DNA from: Streptomyces sp. Mut1
GTDB lineage: Bacteria; Actinomycetota; Actinomycetes; Streptomycetales; Streptomycetaceae
Reading direction: 5' to 3'
Length of the DNA: 64,000 bases
Assembly: GCF_030719295.1 (NCBI RefSeq)
Contig: NZ_CP120997.1
Span: 248,001 to 312,000, forward strand
The position numbers and the translations under genes were made by a program. How positions within the stretch are numbered: position 1 is the stretch's first letter; each line of letters starts with the position of its first letter. The notes beneath the pieces are model-generated. The model was not told the origin of the DNA. It made no database searches and saw only the letters and a list, made by a program, of their open reading frames with translations. Shown here piece by piece: positions 54,489 to 63,074 of the stretch.

Positions 54489-54890
54489 TCAGGAGGCGCG
54501 CGCCTCGCGCCACTCCTCGATCAGGGCCGCCACGTCGAACGGCCGGAGGTTGAGCAGGGGTCCGGGCGGCGGACGCCGGACGGCCTCGTGGATCTTCTCG
54601 TTCACCTCGGTCAGCACGCGGCGCACCTCGGCCTCCGTCCGGATCCTCGGCAGGCGGGCGAGCACATCCTCGGCCTCCTTGCGCAGCGCCAGGGCCGGCG
54701 GGAGCACCGACACCCCCTCGCGCTGCATCTTCGCCTTGATCCACCACGCCTCGTCGTACGGGGCGCTCAGCGCTTCGAGGGGCTTGCCGAATCCCGGCAG
54801 CCGGGAGATGTCACCACGCTGTTCGGACTCCCGGATCTGGTGATCGACCCAGGATTCGAAGCTGACACCCGCGGGTTTGCGCTCTGTCAC
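54489..54890 (-). CDS. DUF1992 (DnaJ-homologue C28-like) domain protein
   Basis: 133-residue DUF1992 protein. The hallmark is SFESWVDHQIRESEQRGDISRLPGFGKPLEAL, which resembles the C-terminal part of human DNAJC28 and of bacterial YhdN-like proteins. Its function is not established. GTG 54890 is used because GAGGGG is 8-9 nt upstream. The C-terminal half EVNEKIHEAVRRPPPGPLLNLRPFDVAALIEEWRE is predicted helical. Confidence 0.83.
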   Translation of the reverse strand: MTERKPAGVSFESWVDHQIRESEQRGDISRLPGFGKPLEALSAPYDEAWWIKAKMQREGVSVLPPALALRKEAEDVLARLPRIRTEAEVRRVLTEVNEKIHEAVRRPPPGPLLNLRPFDVAALIEEWREARAS

Positions 54891-55109
54891 GTGTTCCGCC
54901 CCTCTCGGAATGCTCCTGCTGCGGCCCCTCCAGCCTACCGAGGCGCCCCGCGCGGCCCGTTCGGCGCGGGGCGGTGTCAGGCGGCCCGCGCCCGGCACGC
55001 GATACGAGGAACGCGCGCCTGGCGCGTCTCGAACGCGTTCGCAGGGGTACACGGGCTTCACGCCCGGCCGGAACGGAAGCCGGGCAGCGAACCGAAAGGG
55101 ATGGTGGGA

Positions 55110-55154
55110 GTGGAACACAGCGACTTGCGGACCGACTACCGCCGGGGGTGGTGA
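55110..55154 (+). CDS. Possible 14-residue leader micro-ORF
   Basis: GTG at 55110 with AAAGGG nine nt before it opens a frame that encodes MEHSDLRTDYRRGW and stops two nt before the ATG of the next gene. Ribosome site, spacing and close coupling suggest translation, but so short an ORF may be fortuitous. Confidence 0.3.
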   Translation: MEHSDLRTDYRRGW

Positions 55155-55156
55155 CC

Positions 55157-55732
55157 ATGACGACCCTCGTGATCATCCTCGCGGTCGTCGTGGTGGTGGC
55201 CGCCGGGCTGTTCCTCGCCTTCGGCCGGACGACCGGCGGGCACGGACTGCGGCGCCGCTTCGGGCCCGAGTACGAGCGTGCCGTCGCCCGGCACGACGGC
55301 GACACCAAGGCCGCCGAACACGAGCTGAGCGAGCGGCTGAAGCGTCACCGCTCGCTGGACGAGCGCCCGTTGACGCCCGAGGAGCGGACCGAGTACACCG
55401 CACGCTGGGCGCGGGTCCAGGACCGGTTCGTCGACTCGCCGCAGCAGGCGGTGGCCGACGCCGACGCGCTCCTCGCGGAACTGGCCCGGGATCTGGGCTT
55501 CCCCGACGGCGAGGACTTCGGCGAGCAGAGCGACGCGCTCTCCGTCCACCACGCCGAACAGGTCGGCGGCTACCGGCGGGTCCACGCCGCCGGGCGGGGC
55601 GAGGGCGACACGGAGGAGATGAGGACGGCCCTGGTCGAGGCCCGCGGCCTGTTCGACGTCCTGGTAACGAACGGCACGGACGGCCCGGTCCGCCGGGACC
55701 CCCACCATGCGGAAGGAAGTGGCACGGCATGA
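55157..55732 (+). CDS. Membrane-anchored hypothetical protein with helical repeat module
   Basis: 191 residues. An N-terminal membrane helix (MTTLVIILAVVVVVAAGLFLAFGR) is followed by an acidic helical region. The segment RWARVQDRFVDSPQQAVADADALLAELARDLGFPDGEDF...TEEMRTALVEARGLFDVLV closely resembles the C-terminal module of the following gene product, so the two are related paralogues. Only the module, not a catalytic motif, is recognisable. Its stop overlaps the start of the next ORF by 4 bp. It may anchor its partner to the membrane. Confidence 0.75.
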   Translation: MTTLVIILAVVVVVAAGLFLAFGRTTGGHGLRRRFGPEYERAVARHDGDTKAAEHELSERLKRHRSLDERPLTPEERTEYTARWARVQDRFVDSPQQAVADADALLAELARDLGFPDGEDFGEQSDALSVHHAEQVGGYRRVHAAGRGEGDTEEMRTALVEARGLFDVLVTNGTDGPVRRDPHHAEGSGTA

Positions 55733-56298
55733 CGAAGGACACCGACCGCGCACCGAGGACCCCCGCCGAGGCTCCCGGAGCACCCACGAACCGCCCGGTC
55801 GTCCCGGAACCGGCCGCCGGCACCGGAACGGGGGCCGCCCGCCCCTCGGACGACGCCTCGGCCCGGCCCCCGCGGACGACGGCCCCCGCTCCCCCGGGCG
55901 CCGCGGACGCCGCGCGCACGGCATCGGTCGCCCCGACCGGTGAGACGGACATGGACACCGGGCACACGGCGGCCGCACCCGTACCGGCCGGCGGCACCGC
56001 GCCGCACGGCGCGCCCGACGCGGCGCGGCCCCTGATCGCGACCGGCGACCAGGACAAGCTGGCCCACCGCCTCCAGCAGGCGGTCACGGACTTCGTGGAG
56101 AGCCCGCACCGGGCGGTCGAGGAGGCCGAATCCACCTTCGACGCGGCCGTCACCGGCCTCACGGACGCGCTCCGGGAACGCCGCCGCACCCTGCACGTCC
56201 CGGACGGGGACGGCTCGGACCCCGGTTCCCGGACCGAGGAGCTGCGGGTCACCCTCCAGCACTACCGTGACATCACCGAACGACTGCTGAAGGTGTGA
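55729..56298 (+). CDS. Hypothetical protein with Pro/Thr/Ala-rich N-terminus and helical module
   Basis: 189 residues. The first ~105 are disordered, rich in Pro, Ala, Thr and Asp (DRAPRTPAEAPGAPTNRPVVPEPAAGTGTGAARPSDD...). The remaining helical domain reads LAHRLQQAVTDFVESPHRAVEEAESTFDAAVTGLTDALRERRRTL...TEELRVTLQHYRDITERLLKV and resembles the module of the upstream membrane protein (DFVESPHRAVEEAE versus RFVDSPQQAVADAD). Translation is coupled to it by ATGA at 55729-55732. No enzyme activity is apparent. Confidence 0.72.
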   Translation: MTKDTDRAPRTPAEAPGAPTNRPVVPEPAAGTGTGAARPSDDASARPPRTTAPAPPGAADAARTASVAPTGETDMDTGHTAAAPVPAGGTAPHGAPDAARPLIATGDQDKLAHRLQQAVTDFVESPHRAVEEAESTFDAAVTGLTDALRERRRTLHVPDGDGSDPGSRTEELRVTLQHYRDITERLLKV

Positions 56299-56336
56299 GG
56301 AGCCCGGCCGGCGGGAGACCCGGCACCCCACACAGG

Positions 56337-56368
56337 ACTCCGCCCCCGGCGCGCGCCGGGGGCGGAGT
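56337..56368. terminator. Bidirectional terminator after the paired genes
   Basis: Perfect palindrome 56337-56352/56353-56368: two 16-bp inverse-complementary arms without a spacer. It separates the convergent stop codons at 56298 and 56386. Confidence 0.75.
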
Positions 56369-56385
56369 GCCGCGTGGTGCGGCCG

Positions 56386-57189
56386 CTACGGGCGGGCGTA
56401 CACCACCAGTTCGCTGCGCAGGCGCCGCAGTGTGAGGCCGCGGACGCGCAGGCAGTCGCGCACATAGCCGTCCAGGCCGCCCCAGCGCTCGTCCATGGCG
56501 TCCAGCGCCGTGTCGAGGTAGCGGGGGCGCACCTCAATGATCGCGGAGGCGATCTCCGGGTCGCCGCCCGCGTCGAGAAACCCCTGTACGTACGGCCGGT
56601 AGGCGTCCCGCACCACCGGGTTCACCGCGAGGAACTCCTGCCGTACGGCGTCCCGCGACGCGCCGAGGAGCAGGAGCAGGAGGGCGGCCGCCCAGCCCGC
56701 GCGGTCCTTGCCCGTCGTGCAGTGGAACAGCACCGGCCGGGCCGAGGTGTCGGCGGCCGTGTCGATGAAGGCGCGGTACGCGGCCGCGGCGCCCGGCGAG
56801 AGCACCATCTGCCGGTAGGACTGGGCGAACATCTCCTCGGCCCTGCCGTTCCCGAGCAGCCGCTCCGCCTCGACCGGGTCCGCGAGCAGCGCGCGGAAGC
56901 GGGCGGGGGCCACGCCCGGGTTGCCCCCGAGCACATCGGCGACGAACAGCCGGGAGCCGGGCGGGAGCGCGTCGGGGGCCGAGCCGCGCTCGTCCGCGCT
57001 GCGCAGGTCGACGACCGTACGGATGCCGAGCGCGGCGACGGAGGCTGCGTCCACCGGGTCGAGCCCGCTCAGGCGTCCGGAGCGCAGCACCACGCCCTGC
57101 CGCACCTGCCGGCCGGGGCCCAGGGGGATGCCTCCCAGATCGCGCAGATTGAGGGCGGAAGCGGTCGGGACGGCCCTGACGGTTTGCAC
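56386..57189 (-). CDS. Tyrosine/dual-specificity protein phosphatase (Y_phosphatase3 type)
   Basis: 267 residues, member of the PF13350 phosphatase group. The phosphate-binding signature C-x5-R appears as HCTTGKDRAGWAAALLL (Cys in HCTTGKDR, about residue 163). The N-terminal LNLRDLGGIPLGPGRQVRQGVVLRSGRLS is also family typical. The general acid Asp is presumably in the VVDLRSADER segment. It hydrolyses phosphotyrosine or phospholipid. GTG 57189 is the start, with AGAGGA about 10 nt before it. The long intergenic region upstream separates it from mutA. Confidence 0.85.
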   Translation of the reverse strand: MQTVRAVPTASALNLRDLGGIPLGPGRQVRQGVVLRSGRLSGLDPVDAASVAALGIRTVVDLRSADERGSAPDALPPGSRLFVADVLGGNPGVAPARFRALLADPVEAERLLGNGRAEEMFAQSYRQMVLSPGAAAAYRAFIDTAADTSARPVLFHCTTGKDRAGWAAALLLLLLGASRDAVRQEFLAVNPVVRDAYRPYVQGFLDAGGDPEIASAIIEVRPRYLDTALDAMDERWGGLDGYVRDCLRVRGLTLRRLRSELVVYARP

Positions 57190-57692
57190 GATGGGTTTCC
57201 TCTTTTCCCGACACGAATCCGAAGGGAGCCTTCGGCTTGGCCGGATCAAAAGTCGCATGATGTCGGCAAATCGACAAAGTAAAACGCCGGGGATCATCGA
57301 TCGGGCGCGCGGCGGGGCGGAAGGGGTGCGCGGGCGCCGGTTCCCGTCCCGTTCTCCCGTTCACCTGGAGACGGACTGGAGGCGGAATGGCGGCGGAATG
57401 GAGTGCCTCTGGGGCACGGACCGGCGCGCCGCCCTCATTCCGCCGGAGGCCCGGTCCTCCGCGCCTCGACGAGGTACTCCACTGGTCCCACAGCCACGGG
57501 CGTGTCCTCTCCGGATGGATGGATTGCCAGCAGCATAACTTCGGGCATTCAGTGCCGCACTGTGACAAAGCGCCGCACGGCGAAGGGCCCGGCGGACGCG
57601 ACCGTGCGTGAAGGATCAGGTGCTGTGAGGGAGGGCAAGGTCACAGGCCGACGCACTGCTGCACCCCCGGGACCTGCCCTAGCATCTGGGCC
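57190..57692. other. 503-bp intergenic region between phosphatase and mutA
   Basis: No gene can be supported here. It holds a hairpin GAAGG-GAG-CCTTC (57221-57233), an AT-richer patch at about 57240-57300, which may contain the minus-strand phosphatase promoter, and a short GATC-ATC-GATC dyad at 57292-57302. The right-hand 200 bp precede mutA and have no recognised cobalamin riboswitch. Confidence 0.5.
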
Positions 57693-59549
57693 ATGACGGT
57701 CCAGCCTGCTGACGGGCTTTCGCTGGCCGCCGGATTCCCTGACCCCGCCCATGAGCAGTGGCAGAGCCTCGTCGAGGGTGTGCTTCGCAAATCGGGCAAG
57801 GATGTCTCGGGACCGGCCGCCGAGAAAGCGCTGTCCACCACGGTGGAGGACGGGCTCATCACCCGGCCCCTCTACACCTCGCGCGACGACGCGCCCGATG
57901 CCGGTCTCCCCGGCTTCGCCCCCTTCACCCGCGGCAGCAAGCCCGAGGGGTCCACGACGGGCGGCTGGGGGGTACGCCAGCGGCACGCGTACACAGATCC
58001 CGTCCGGCTGAACGAGGCTGTGCTGACGGACCTGGAGAACGGCGTCACCTCGCTGTGGCTGGCCGTCGGCGGCCCCGACGGCGTACCGGTGTCCGGTCTG
58101 GCCCGAGCCCTGGACGGCGTACTCCTCGATCTGGCGCCCGTCATTCTCGACGCGGGTGACGAACTGGACGCGGCGGCGACCGAGTTGCTGCGGCTCCACA
58201 CGGAACGCGAGGTGCCGGCACAGCAGGTGCGGGGCAGCCTCGGCGCCGATCCGCTGGGGAGGGCCGCGCGCACCGGCACCGGGCCGGAGCTCGGGCGGGC
58301 GGTCCACTGGGCGCGGCGCTGCGCGCAGGAGTACCCGGGGCTGCGGGCGATCGTCGTGGACGCGATGCCGTACCACGAGGCGGGCGGTTCGGCGGCCCAG
58401 GAGCTGGGCACTTCGCTGGCCACCGGCGTCGCGTATCTGCGGGCGCTGACCGACGCCGGGCTCGGCCTCGAAGAGGCGTGCGGGCAGCTGGAGTTCCGGT
58501 ACGCGGCCACCGCCGACCAGTTCCTGACGATCGCCAAGCTGCGCGCGGCGCGCCGGCTCTGGGCGCGGGTCGCCGAGGCCTGCGGGGCTCCCGGCGCGGG
58601 GGCCCAGCGGCAGCACGCGGTGACCTCGCCGGTGATGATGACCCGGCGTGACCCGTGGGTGAACATGCTGCGCACCACGCTGGCCGGTCTCGGCGCGGGC
58701 GTGGGCGGGGCCGACTCCGTGACCGTGCTGCCCTTCGATCACGCGCTGGGCCGGCCCGACGCGTTCGCCCGGCGTATCGCCCGCAACACCTCCACGATCC
58801 TGCTGGAGGAGTCGCATCTGGCCCGGGTCATCGACCCGGCGGGCGGGTCCTGGTACGTGGAGCGGCTGACCGACGAACTCGCGGGCGCGGCCTGGACGTT
58901 CTTCCAGGAGATCGAGCGGGCGGGCGGGCAGGCGGCCGCCCTGGGCTCCGGTCTGGTCGCGGAGCGGATCGCGGCCACCTGGGAGGCACGCGGCAAGGAC
59001 CTGGCCCGCCGCAAGGAACCCATCACCGGCGTCAGCGAGTTCCCCTCGCTGAACGAGCGCCCGGTGGAGCGCGAGCCGCTGCCGCCGGCCCCCGTGGGCG
59101 GCGGGCTTCCCGTGGTCCGGCGCGACGAGGCGTTCGAGGCGCTGCGGGCCCGCTCGGACGCCCATCTGGCGGCGACCGGCAGCCGGCCGCGGGTGTTCAT
59201 CGCGGCGCTCGGTCCGGCGGCGGCGCACACCGCGCGGGCCTCGTTCGCCGCGAACCTCTTCCAGGCCGGCGGCATCGAGCCCGTGCACGAGCCGGTGCGG
59301 GTGGACGCCTCCTCGGTGGCCGAGGCGTTCGCGGCCTCCGGCACGGACGTCGCCTGCCTGTGCTCCACCGACGCGCTCTACGCCGAACAGGCGGACGAGG
59401 TCGTCCGCGCACTGGTCGCGGCAGGTGCGCGGCGCGTGTACCTGGCGGGGCGGCCCGGCGAGTACCCCGGCGTGGACGCGTATGTCTTCGCCGGCTGCGA
59501 CGCGGTGGCCGTGCTCTCTTCCCTTCTCGACCGTATGGGTGTGGCGTAA
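57693..59549 (+). CDS. mutA: Methylmalonyl-CoA mutase small subunit
   Basis: 618-residue small (alpha-type, non-cobalamin-binding) subunit of methylmalonyl-CoA mutase. It pairs with MutB to interconvert L-methylmalonyl-CoA and succinyl-CoA, joining odd-chain, Val/Ile and propionyl-CoA catabolism to the TCA cycle, and in reverse supplies polyketide extender units. The sequence shows [28 protein letters not shown] near 55-80, [19 protein letters not shown] and [21 protein letters not shown]. The C-terminal B12-like domain is degenerate (no DxHxxG). It overlaps mutB by one base (TAATG). Confidence 0.94.
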   Translation: MTVQPADGLSLAAGFPDPAHEQWQSLVEGVLRKSGKDVSGPAAEKALSTTVEDGLITRPLYTSRDDAPDAGLPGFAPFTRGSKPEGSTTGGWGVRQRHAYTDPVRLNEAVLTDLENGVTSLWLAVGGPDGVPVSGLARALDGVLLDLAPVILDAGDELDAAATELLRLHTEREVPAQQVRGSLGADPLGRAARTGTGPELGRAVHWARRCAQEYPGLRAIVVDAMPYHEAGGSAAQELGTSLATGVAYLRALTDAGLGLEEACGQLEFRYAATADQFLTIAKLRAARRLWARVAEACGAPGAGAQRQHAVTSPVMMTRRDPWVNMLRTTLAGLGAGVGGADSVTVLPFDHALGRPDAFARRIARNTSTILLEESHLARVIDPAGGSWYVERLTDELAGAAWTFFQEIERAGGQAAALGSGLVAERIAATWEARGKDLARRKEPITGVSEFPSLNERPVEREPLPPAPVGGGLPVVRRDEAFEALRARSDAHLAATGSRPRVFIAALGPAAAHTARASFAANLFQAGGIEPVHEPVRVDASSVAEAFAASGTDVACLCSTDALYAEQADEVVRALVAAGARRVYLAGRPGEYPGVDAYVFAGCDAVAVLSSLLDRMGVA

Positions 59550-61750
59550 TGCGGATCCCCGACTTCTCCGACATCGAGCTCGGTCCGGGCGGCGGCGCCG
59601 AGGTGACCGAGGACCAGTGGCGTGCCGCGGTCAAGGAGTCCTCCGGAAGCTCCGACGGCGACCTGCTGTGGGAGACCCCTGAGGGCATCGCGGTCAAGCC
59701 GCTGTACACCGGCCACGACCTGGAGGGGCTCGACTTCCTGGGTACGTACCCGGGTGTGGCGCCGTATCTGCGTGGCCCGTACCCGACGATGTACGTCAAC
59801 CAGCCCTGGACGATCCGGCAGTACGCGGGCTTCTCCACCGCCGAGGAGTCCAACGCCTTCTACCGTCGCAACCTCGCGGCCGGGCAGAAGGGTCTGTCGG
59901 TCGCCTTCGACCTGCCGACGCACCGGGGTTATGACAGCGACCACCCCCGGGTGACGGGCGATGTCGGCATGGCCGGGGTGGCGATCGACTCGATCTACGA
60001 CATGCGCCGGCTCTTCGACGGCATCCCGCTCGACAAGATGTCGGTGTCGATGACGATGAACGGCGCGGTGCTCCCCGTCCTCGCGCTGTACATCGTGGCC
60101 GCCGAGGAGCAGGGCGTGCCGCCCGAGAAGCTGGCCGGGACCATTCAGAACGACATTCTGAAGGAGTTCATGGTCCGCAACACCTACATCTATCCGCCGA
60201 AGCCCTCGATGCGGATCATCTCCGACATCTTCTCGTTCACCTCGCGGAGGATGCCGCGCTACAACTCGATCTCCATCTCCGGCTACCACATCCAGGAGGC
60301 CGGGGCCACGGCCGATCTGGAGCTTGCCTACACCCTGGCCGACGGGGTCGAGTACATCCGTGCGGGCCGGGAAGCGGGTCTGGACGTCGACGCGTTCGCG
60401 CCCCGGCTGTCGTTCTTCTGGGCGATCGGCATGAACTTCTTCATGGAGATCGCCAAGCTGCGCGCCGCCCGGCTGCTGTGGGCCAAGCTGGTCCGGGAGT
60501 TCGACCCGAAGAACGCCAAGTCCCTCTCCCTGCGCACCCATTCGCAGACCTCCGGCTGGTCGCTGACCGCGCAGGACGTGTTCAACAACGTCACCAGGAC
60601 CTGCGTGGAGGCGATGGCGGCGACGCAGGGACACACCCAGTCGCTGCACACCAACGCCCTGGACGAGGCGCTGGCCCTGCCCACCGACTTCTCCGCCCGC
60701 ATCGCCCGCAACACCCAGCTCCTGCTCCAGCAGGAGTCCGGCACCGGCCGGGTCATCGACCCGTGGGGCGGCAGCGCGTACGTGGAGAAGCTGACGTACG
60801 ACCTGGCACGCAGGGCGTGGCAGCACATCGAGGAGGTCGAGGCCGCCGGCGGCATGGCCAAGGCCATCGACGCGGGCATCCCGAAGCTGCGCATCGAGGA
60901 GGCAGCCGCCCGCACCCAGGCCCGCATCGACTCCGGGCGCCAGCCCGTCATCGGCGTCAACAAGTACCGCGTCGAGACCGACGAGCAGATCGACGTCCTC
61001 AAGGTCGACAACTCCTCCGTACGCACCCAGCAGATCGAGAAGCTGCGCCGGCTGCGCGAGGAACGCGACGAGCGGGCCTGCCAGGACGCGCTGCGCGCCC
61101 TGACGGACGCCGCCGGACGGGCTCCCGGCCCCGGTCTGGAAGGCAACCTCCTCGCCCTGGCCGTGGACGCGGCCCGTGCGATGGCGACGGTGGGCGAGAT
61201 CTCGGACGCGCTGGAGAAGGTGTACGGCCGGCACGCCGGCCAGATCCGTACGATCTCCGGTGTGTACCGCAACGAGGCAGGGGAGTCGCCGTCCGTGGAC
61301 CGGACCCGCGCGCTGGTCGACGCGTTCGAGGAGGCGGAGGGACGCCGTCCGCGCATCCTGGTCGCCAAGATGGGCCAGGACGGGCACGACCGGGGCCAGA
61401 AGGTCATCGCGACCGCCTTCGCCGACCTGGGCTTCGACGTGGACGTCGGCCCGCTCTTCCAGACGCCGGGCGAGGTCGCCCGGCAGGCGGTCGAGGCGGA
61501 CGTGCACATCGTGGGCGTCTCCTCCCTGGCCGCCGGCCACCTCACGCTCGTCCCGGCGCTCCGCGAGGAACTGGCCGCCGAGGGGCGCGAGGACATCATG
61601 ATCGTGGTGGGCGGGGTCATCCCGCCGCAGGACATCGAGGCACTGCGCGAGGCGGGTGCCGCCGCTGTGTTCCCGCCCGGCACAGTGATCCCGGAGGCGG
61701 CGCACGACCTGGTGACACGCCTCGGCGCCGCTCTCGGTCACGAGCTGTGA
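59549..61750 (+). CDS. mutB: Methylmalonyl-CoA mutase large subunit (B12-dependent)
   Basis: 733-residue catalytic subunit. The barrel domain shows [54 protein letters not shown] and a late [23 protein letters not shown] segment. The cobalamin domain has the signature [10 protein letters not shown] with the axial ligand His613, then [15 protein letters not shown] and [10 protein letters not shown]. All essential motifs look intact, so this is an active mutase. Encoded with mutA and meaB on one transcript. The gap to meaB is 11 bp. Confidence 0.96.
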   Translation: MRIPDFSDIELGPGGGAEVTEDQWRAAVKESSGSSDGDLLWETPEGIAVKPLYTGHDLEGLDFLGTYPGVAPYLRGPYPTMYVNQPWTIRQYAGFSTAEESNAFYRRNLAAGQKGLSVAFDLPTHRGYDSDHPRVTGDVGMAGVAIDSIYDMRRLFDGIPLDKMSVSMTMNGAVLPVLALYIVAAEEQGVPPEKLAGTIQNDILKEFMVRNTYIYPPKPSMRIISDIFSFTSRRMPRYNSISISGYHIQEAGATADLELAYTLADGVEYIRAGREAGLDVDAFAPRLSFFWAIGMNFFMEIAKLRAARLLWAKLVREFDPKNAKSLSLRTHSQTSGWSLTAQDVFNNVTRTCVEAMAATQGHTQSLHTNALDEALALPTDFSARIARNTQLLLQQESGTGRVIDPWGGSAYVEKLTYDLARRAWQHIEEVEAAGGMAKAIDAGIPKLRIEEAAARTQARIDSGRQPVIGVNKYRVETDEQIDVLKVDNSSVRTQQIEKLRRLREERDERACQDALRALTDAAGRAPGPGLEGNLLALAVDAARAMATVGEISDALEKVYGRHAGQIRTISGVYRNEAGESPSVDRTRALVDAFEEAEGRRPRILVAKMGQDGHDRGQKVIATAFADLGFDVDVGPLFQTPGEVARQAVEADVHIVGVSSLAAGHLTLVPALREELAAEGREDIMIVVGGVIPPQDIEALREAGAAAVFPPGTVIPEAAHDLVTRLGAALGHEL

Positions 61751-61761
61751 GCCGCTGACCC

Positions 61762-62760
61762 ATGGCCCCCAGGATCGATCTCGACAGTTATGTGAAGGGG
61801 GTACTCGACGGGAAACGCGCGCACATCGCGCGCGCCATCACCCTCGTCGAGTCCACCCGCCCCGACCACCGGGCGCTGGCCCAGGAGTTGCTGCGCGAAC
61901 TGCTGCCGCACTCGGGCAACGCCCGCCGCGTCGGCATCAGCGGCGTACCCGGGGTCGGCAAGTCGACGTTCATCGACGCGCTCGGCACCATGCTCACCGG
62001 GCTCGGGCACCGGGTCGCGGTACTGGCCGTCGACCCGTCGTCCAGCCGTACCGGCGGCTCCATCCTGGGCGACAAGACCAGGATGGAGCGGCTCGCGGTG
62101 GACCCGGCCGCCTTCGTGCGCCCCTCCCCCACCGCCGGCACCCTGGGCGGGGTGGCCAAGGCGACCCGCGAGTCCATCGTGGTGATGGAGGCGGCGGGGT
62201 ACGACGTGGTGCTGGTGGAGACCGTCGGCGTCGGCCAGTCGGAGACGGCCGTCGCCAACATGGTCGACACCTTCCTGCTGCTCACCCTGGCGCGCACCGG
62301 TGACCAGTTGCAGGGCATCAAGAAGGGCGTGCTCGAACTGGCGGACGCCATCGCGGTGAACAAGGCCGACGGCCCGCACGAACGCGACGCGCGCGCCGCC
62401 GCCCGCGAACTCGCGGGCGCGCTGCGGCTGATGCACCCGGTGGACGCCGCGTGGACCCCGCCGGTCCTGACGTGCAGCGCCCGCGAGTCGAGCGGGCTCG
62501 ACACCCTGTGGGAGCGGCTGGAACAGCACCGGACACTGCTGGAGTCGACCGGCCGGCTCGCGCACAAGCGCAGCGAGCAGCAGGTCGACTGGACCTGGAC
62601 GATGGTGCGGGACGAACTGCTGGAGAGCCTGCGCGGGCACGCCGGGGTGCGTGCGCTGGCACCCGAGCTCGAACGGCGGGTGCGGGAGGGAACGCTGCCG
62701 GCGTCGCTGGCCGCGGAAGAGATCCTGGAGGCGTTCCGGGGGTCCGGGCCACCGTCCTGA
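61762..62760 (+). CDS. meaB: Methylmalonyl-CoA mutase-associated GTPase MeaB
   Basis: 332-residue SIMIBI-class GTPase that chaperones MutB and gates cofactor loading and repair. It shows the P-loop [18 protein letters not shown] (about 53-70), [27 protein letters not shown] (switch I), [16 protein letters not shown] (switch II) and the base-recognition motif [10 protein letters not shown]. It starts 11 bp after mutB with no other gene between. A stem-loop follows the stop codon. Confidence 0.95.
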   Translation: MAPRIDLDSYVKGVLDGKRAHIARAITLVESTRPDHRALAQELLRELLPHSGNARRVGISGVPGVGKSTFIDALGTMLTGLGHRVAVLAVDPSSSRTGGSILGDKTRMERLAVDPAAFVRPSPTAGTLGGVAKATRESIVVMEAAGYDVVLVETVGVGQSETAVANMVDTFLLLTLARTGDQLQGIKKGVLELADAIAVNKADGPHERDARAAARELAGALRLMHPVDAAWTPPVLTCSARESSGLDTLWERLEQHRTLLESTGRLAHKRSEQQVDWTWTMVRDELLESLRGHAGVRALAPELERRVREGTLPASLAAEEILEAFRGSGPPS

Positions 62761-62784
62761 CCAGCCGGAACACCTGAACAGCCC

Positions 62785-62814
62785 AGCCGTCCGGTCCTCT
62801 GGGGCCGGGCGGCT
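62785..62814 (+). terminator. Terminator after meaB
   Basis: 13-base arms at 62785-62797 and 62802-62814 pair with two G-T wobbles and a 4-nt loop; a short T-rich tract (TTTCG) follows. It ends the mutA-mutB-meaB transcript. Confidence 0.6.
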
Positions 62815-63074
62815 TTCGCGGTCCCGCCCGGTGGGCGTGGTACATTTCCATCGGTACTTGTGTACGTCTCGTTCCGCAGACGCCGGTGCCGGTTCATTTT
62901 TCTCAAGCTGACGCGCCCGTCATCGCGACCGGTGATCCAGCTTCGTCACACCGTTTCCCCAGTCCGGTACGGACTCCTCGCACCGGGCTTTCCCGCCCGT
63001 CGTCCGGGGCGTGACCATCCGCCCCCGTCTCTGCCGGGCCCCTTCATTCGCATGTCCGCGAAAGGACCACCCGC
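62815..63074 (+). promoter_or_regulatory. Promoter and pyrimidine-rich leader of rho
   Basis: 260 bp between the meaB terminator and the rho start. It holds GGTAC twice (62839-62843 and 62853-62857), a perfect dyad AGTCCG-GTA-CGGACT (62961-62975) and C-rich, G-poor stretches at about 62941-62960 and 63010-63050 that resemble Rho-loading sequence. No protein gene seen. Confidence 0.45.

Noticed and set aside
57372..57611. Short ORFs in the mutA upstream region
   Set aside because: No ribosome site, no recognisable domain, and composition unlike neighbouring coding sequence.
57500..57692. Cobalamin riboswitch before mutA
   Set aside because: No B12-box-like conserved sequence was found, and the enzyme uses rather than makes or imports B12.
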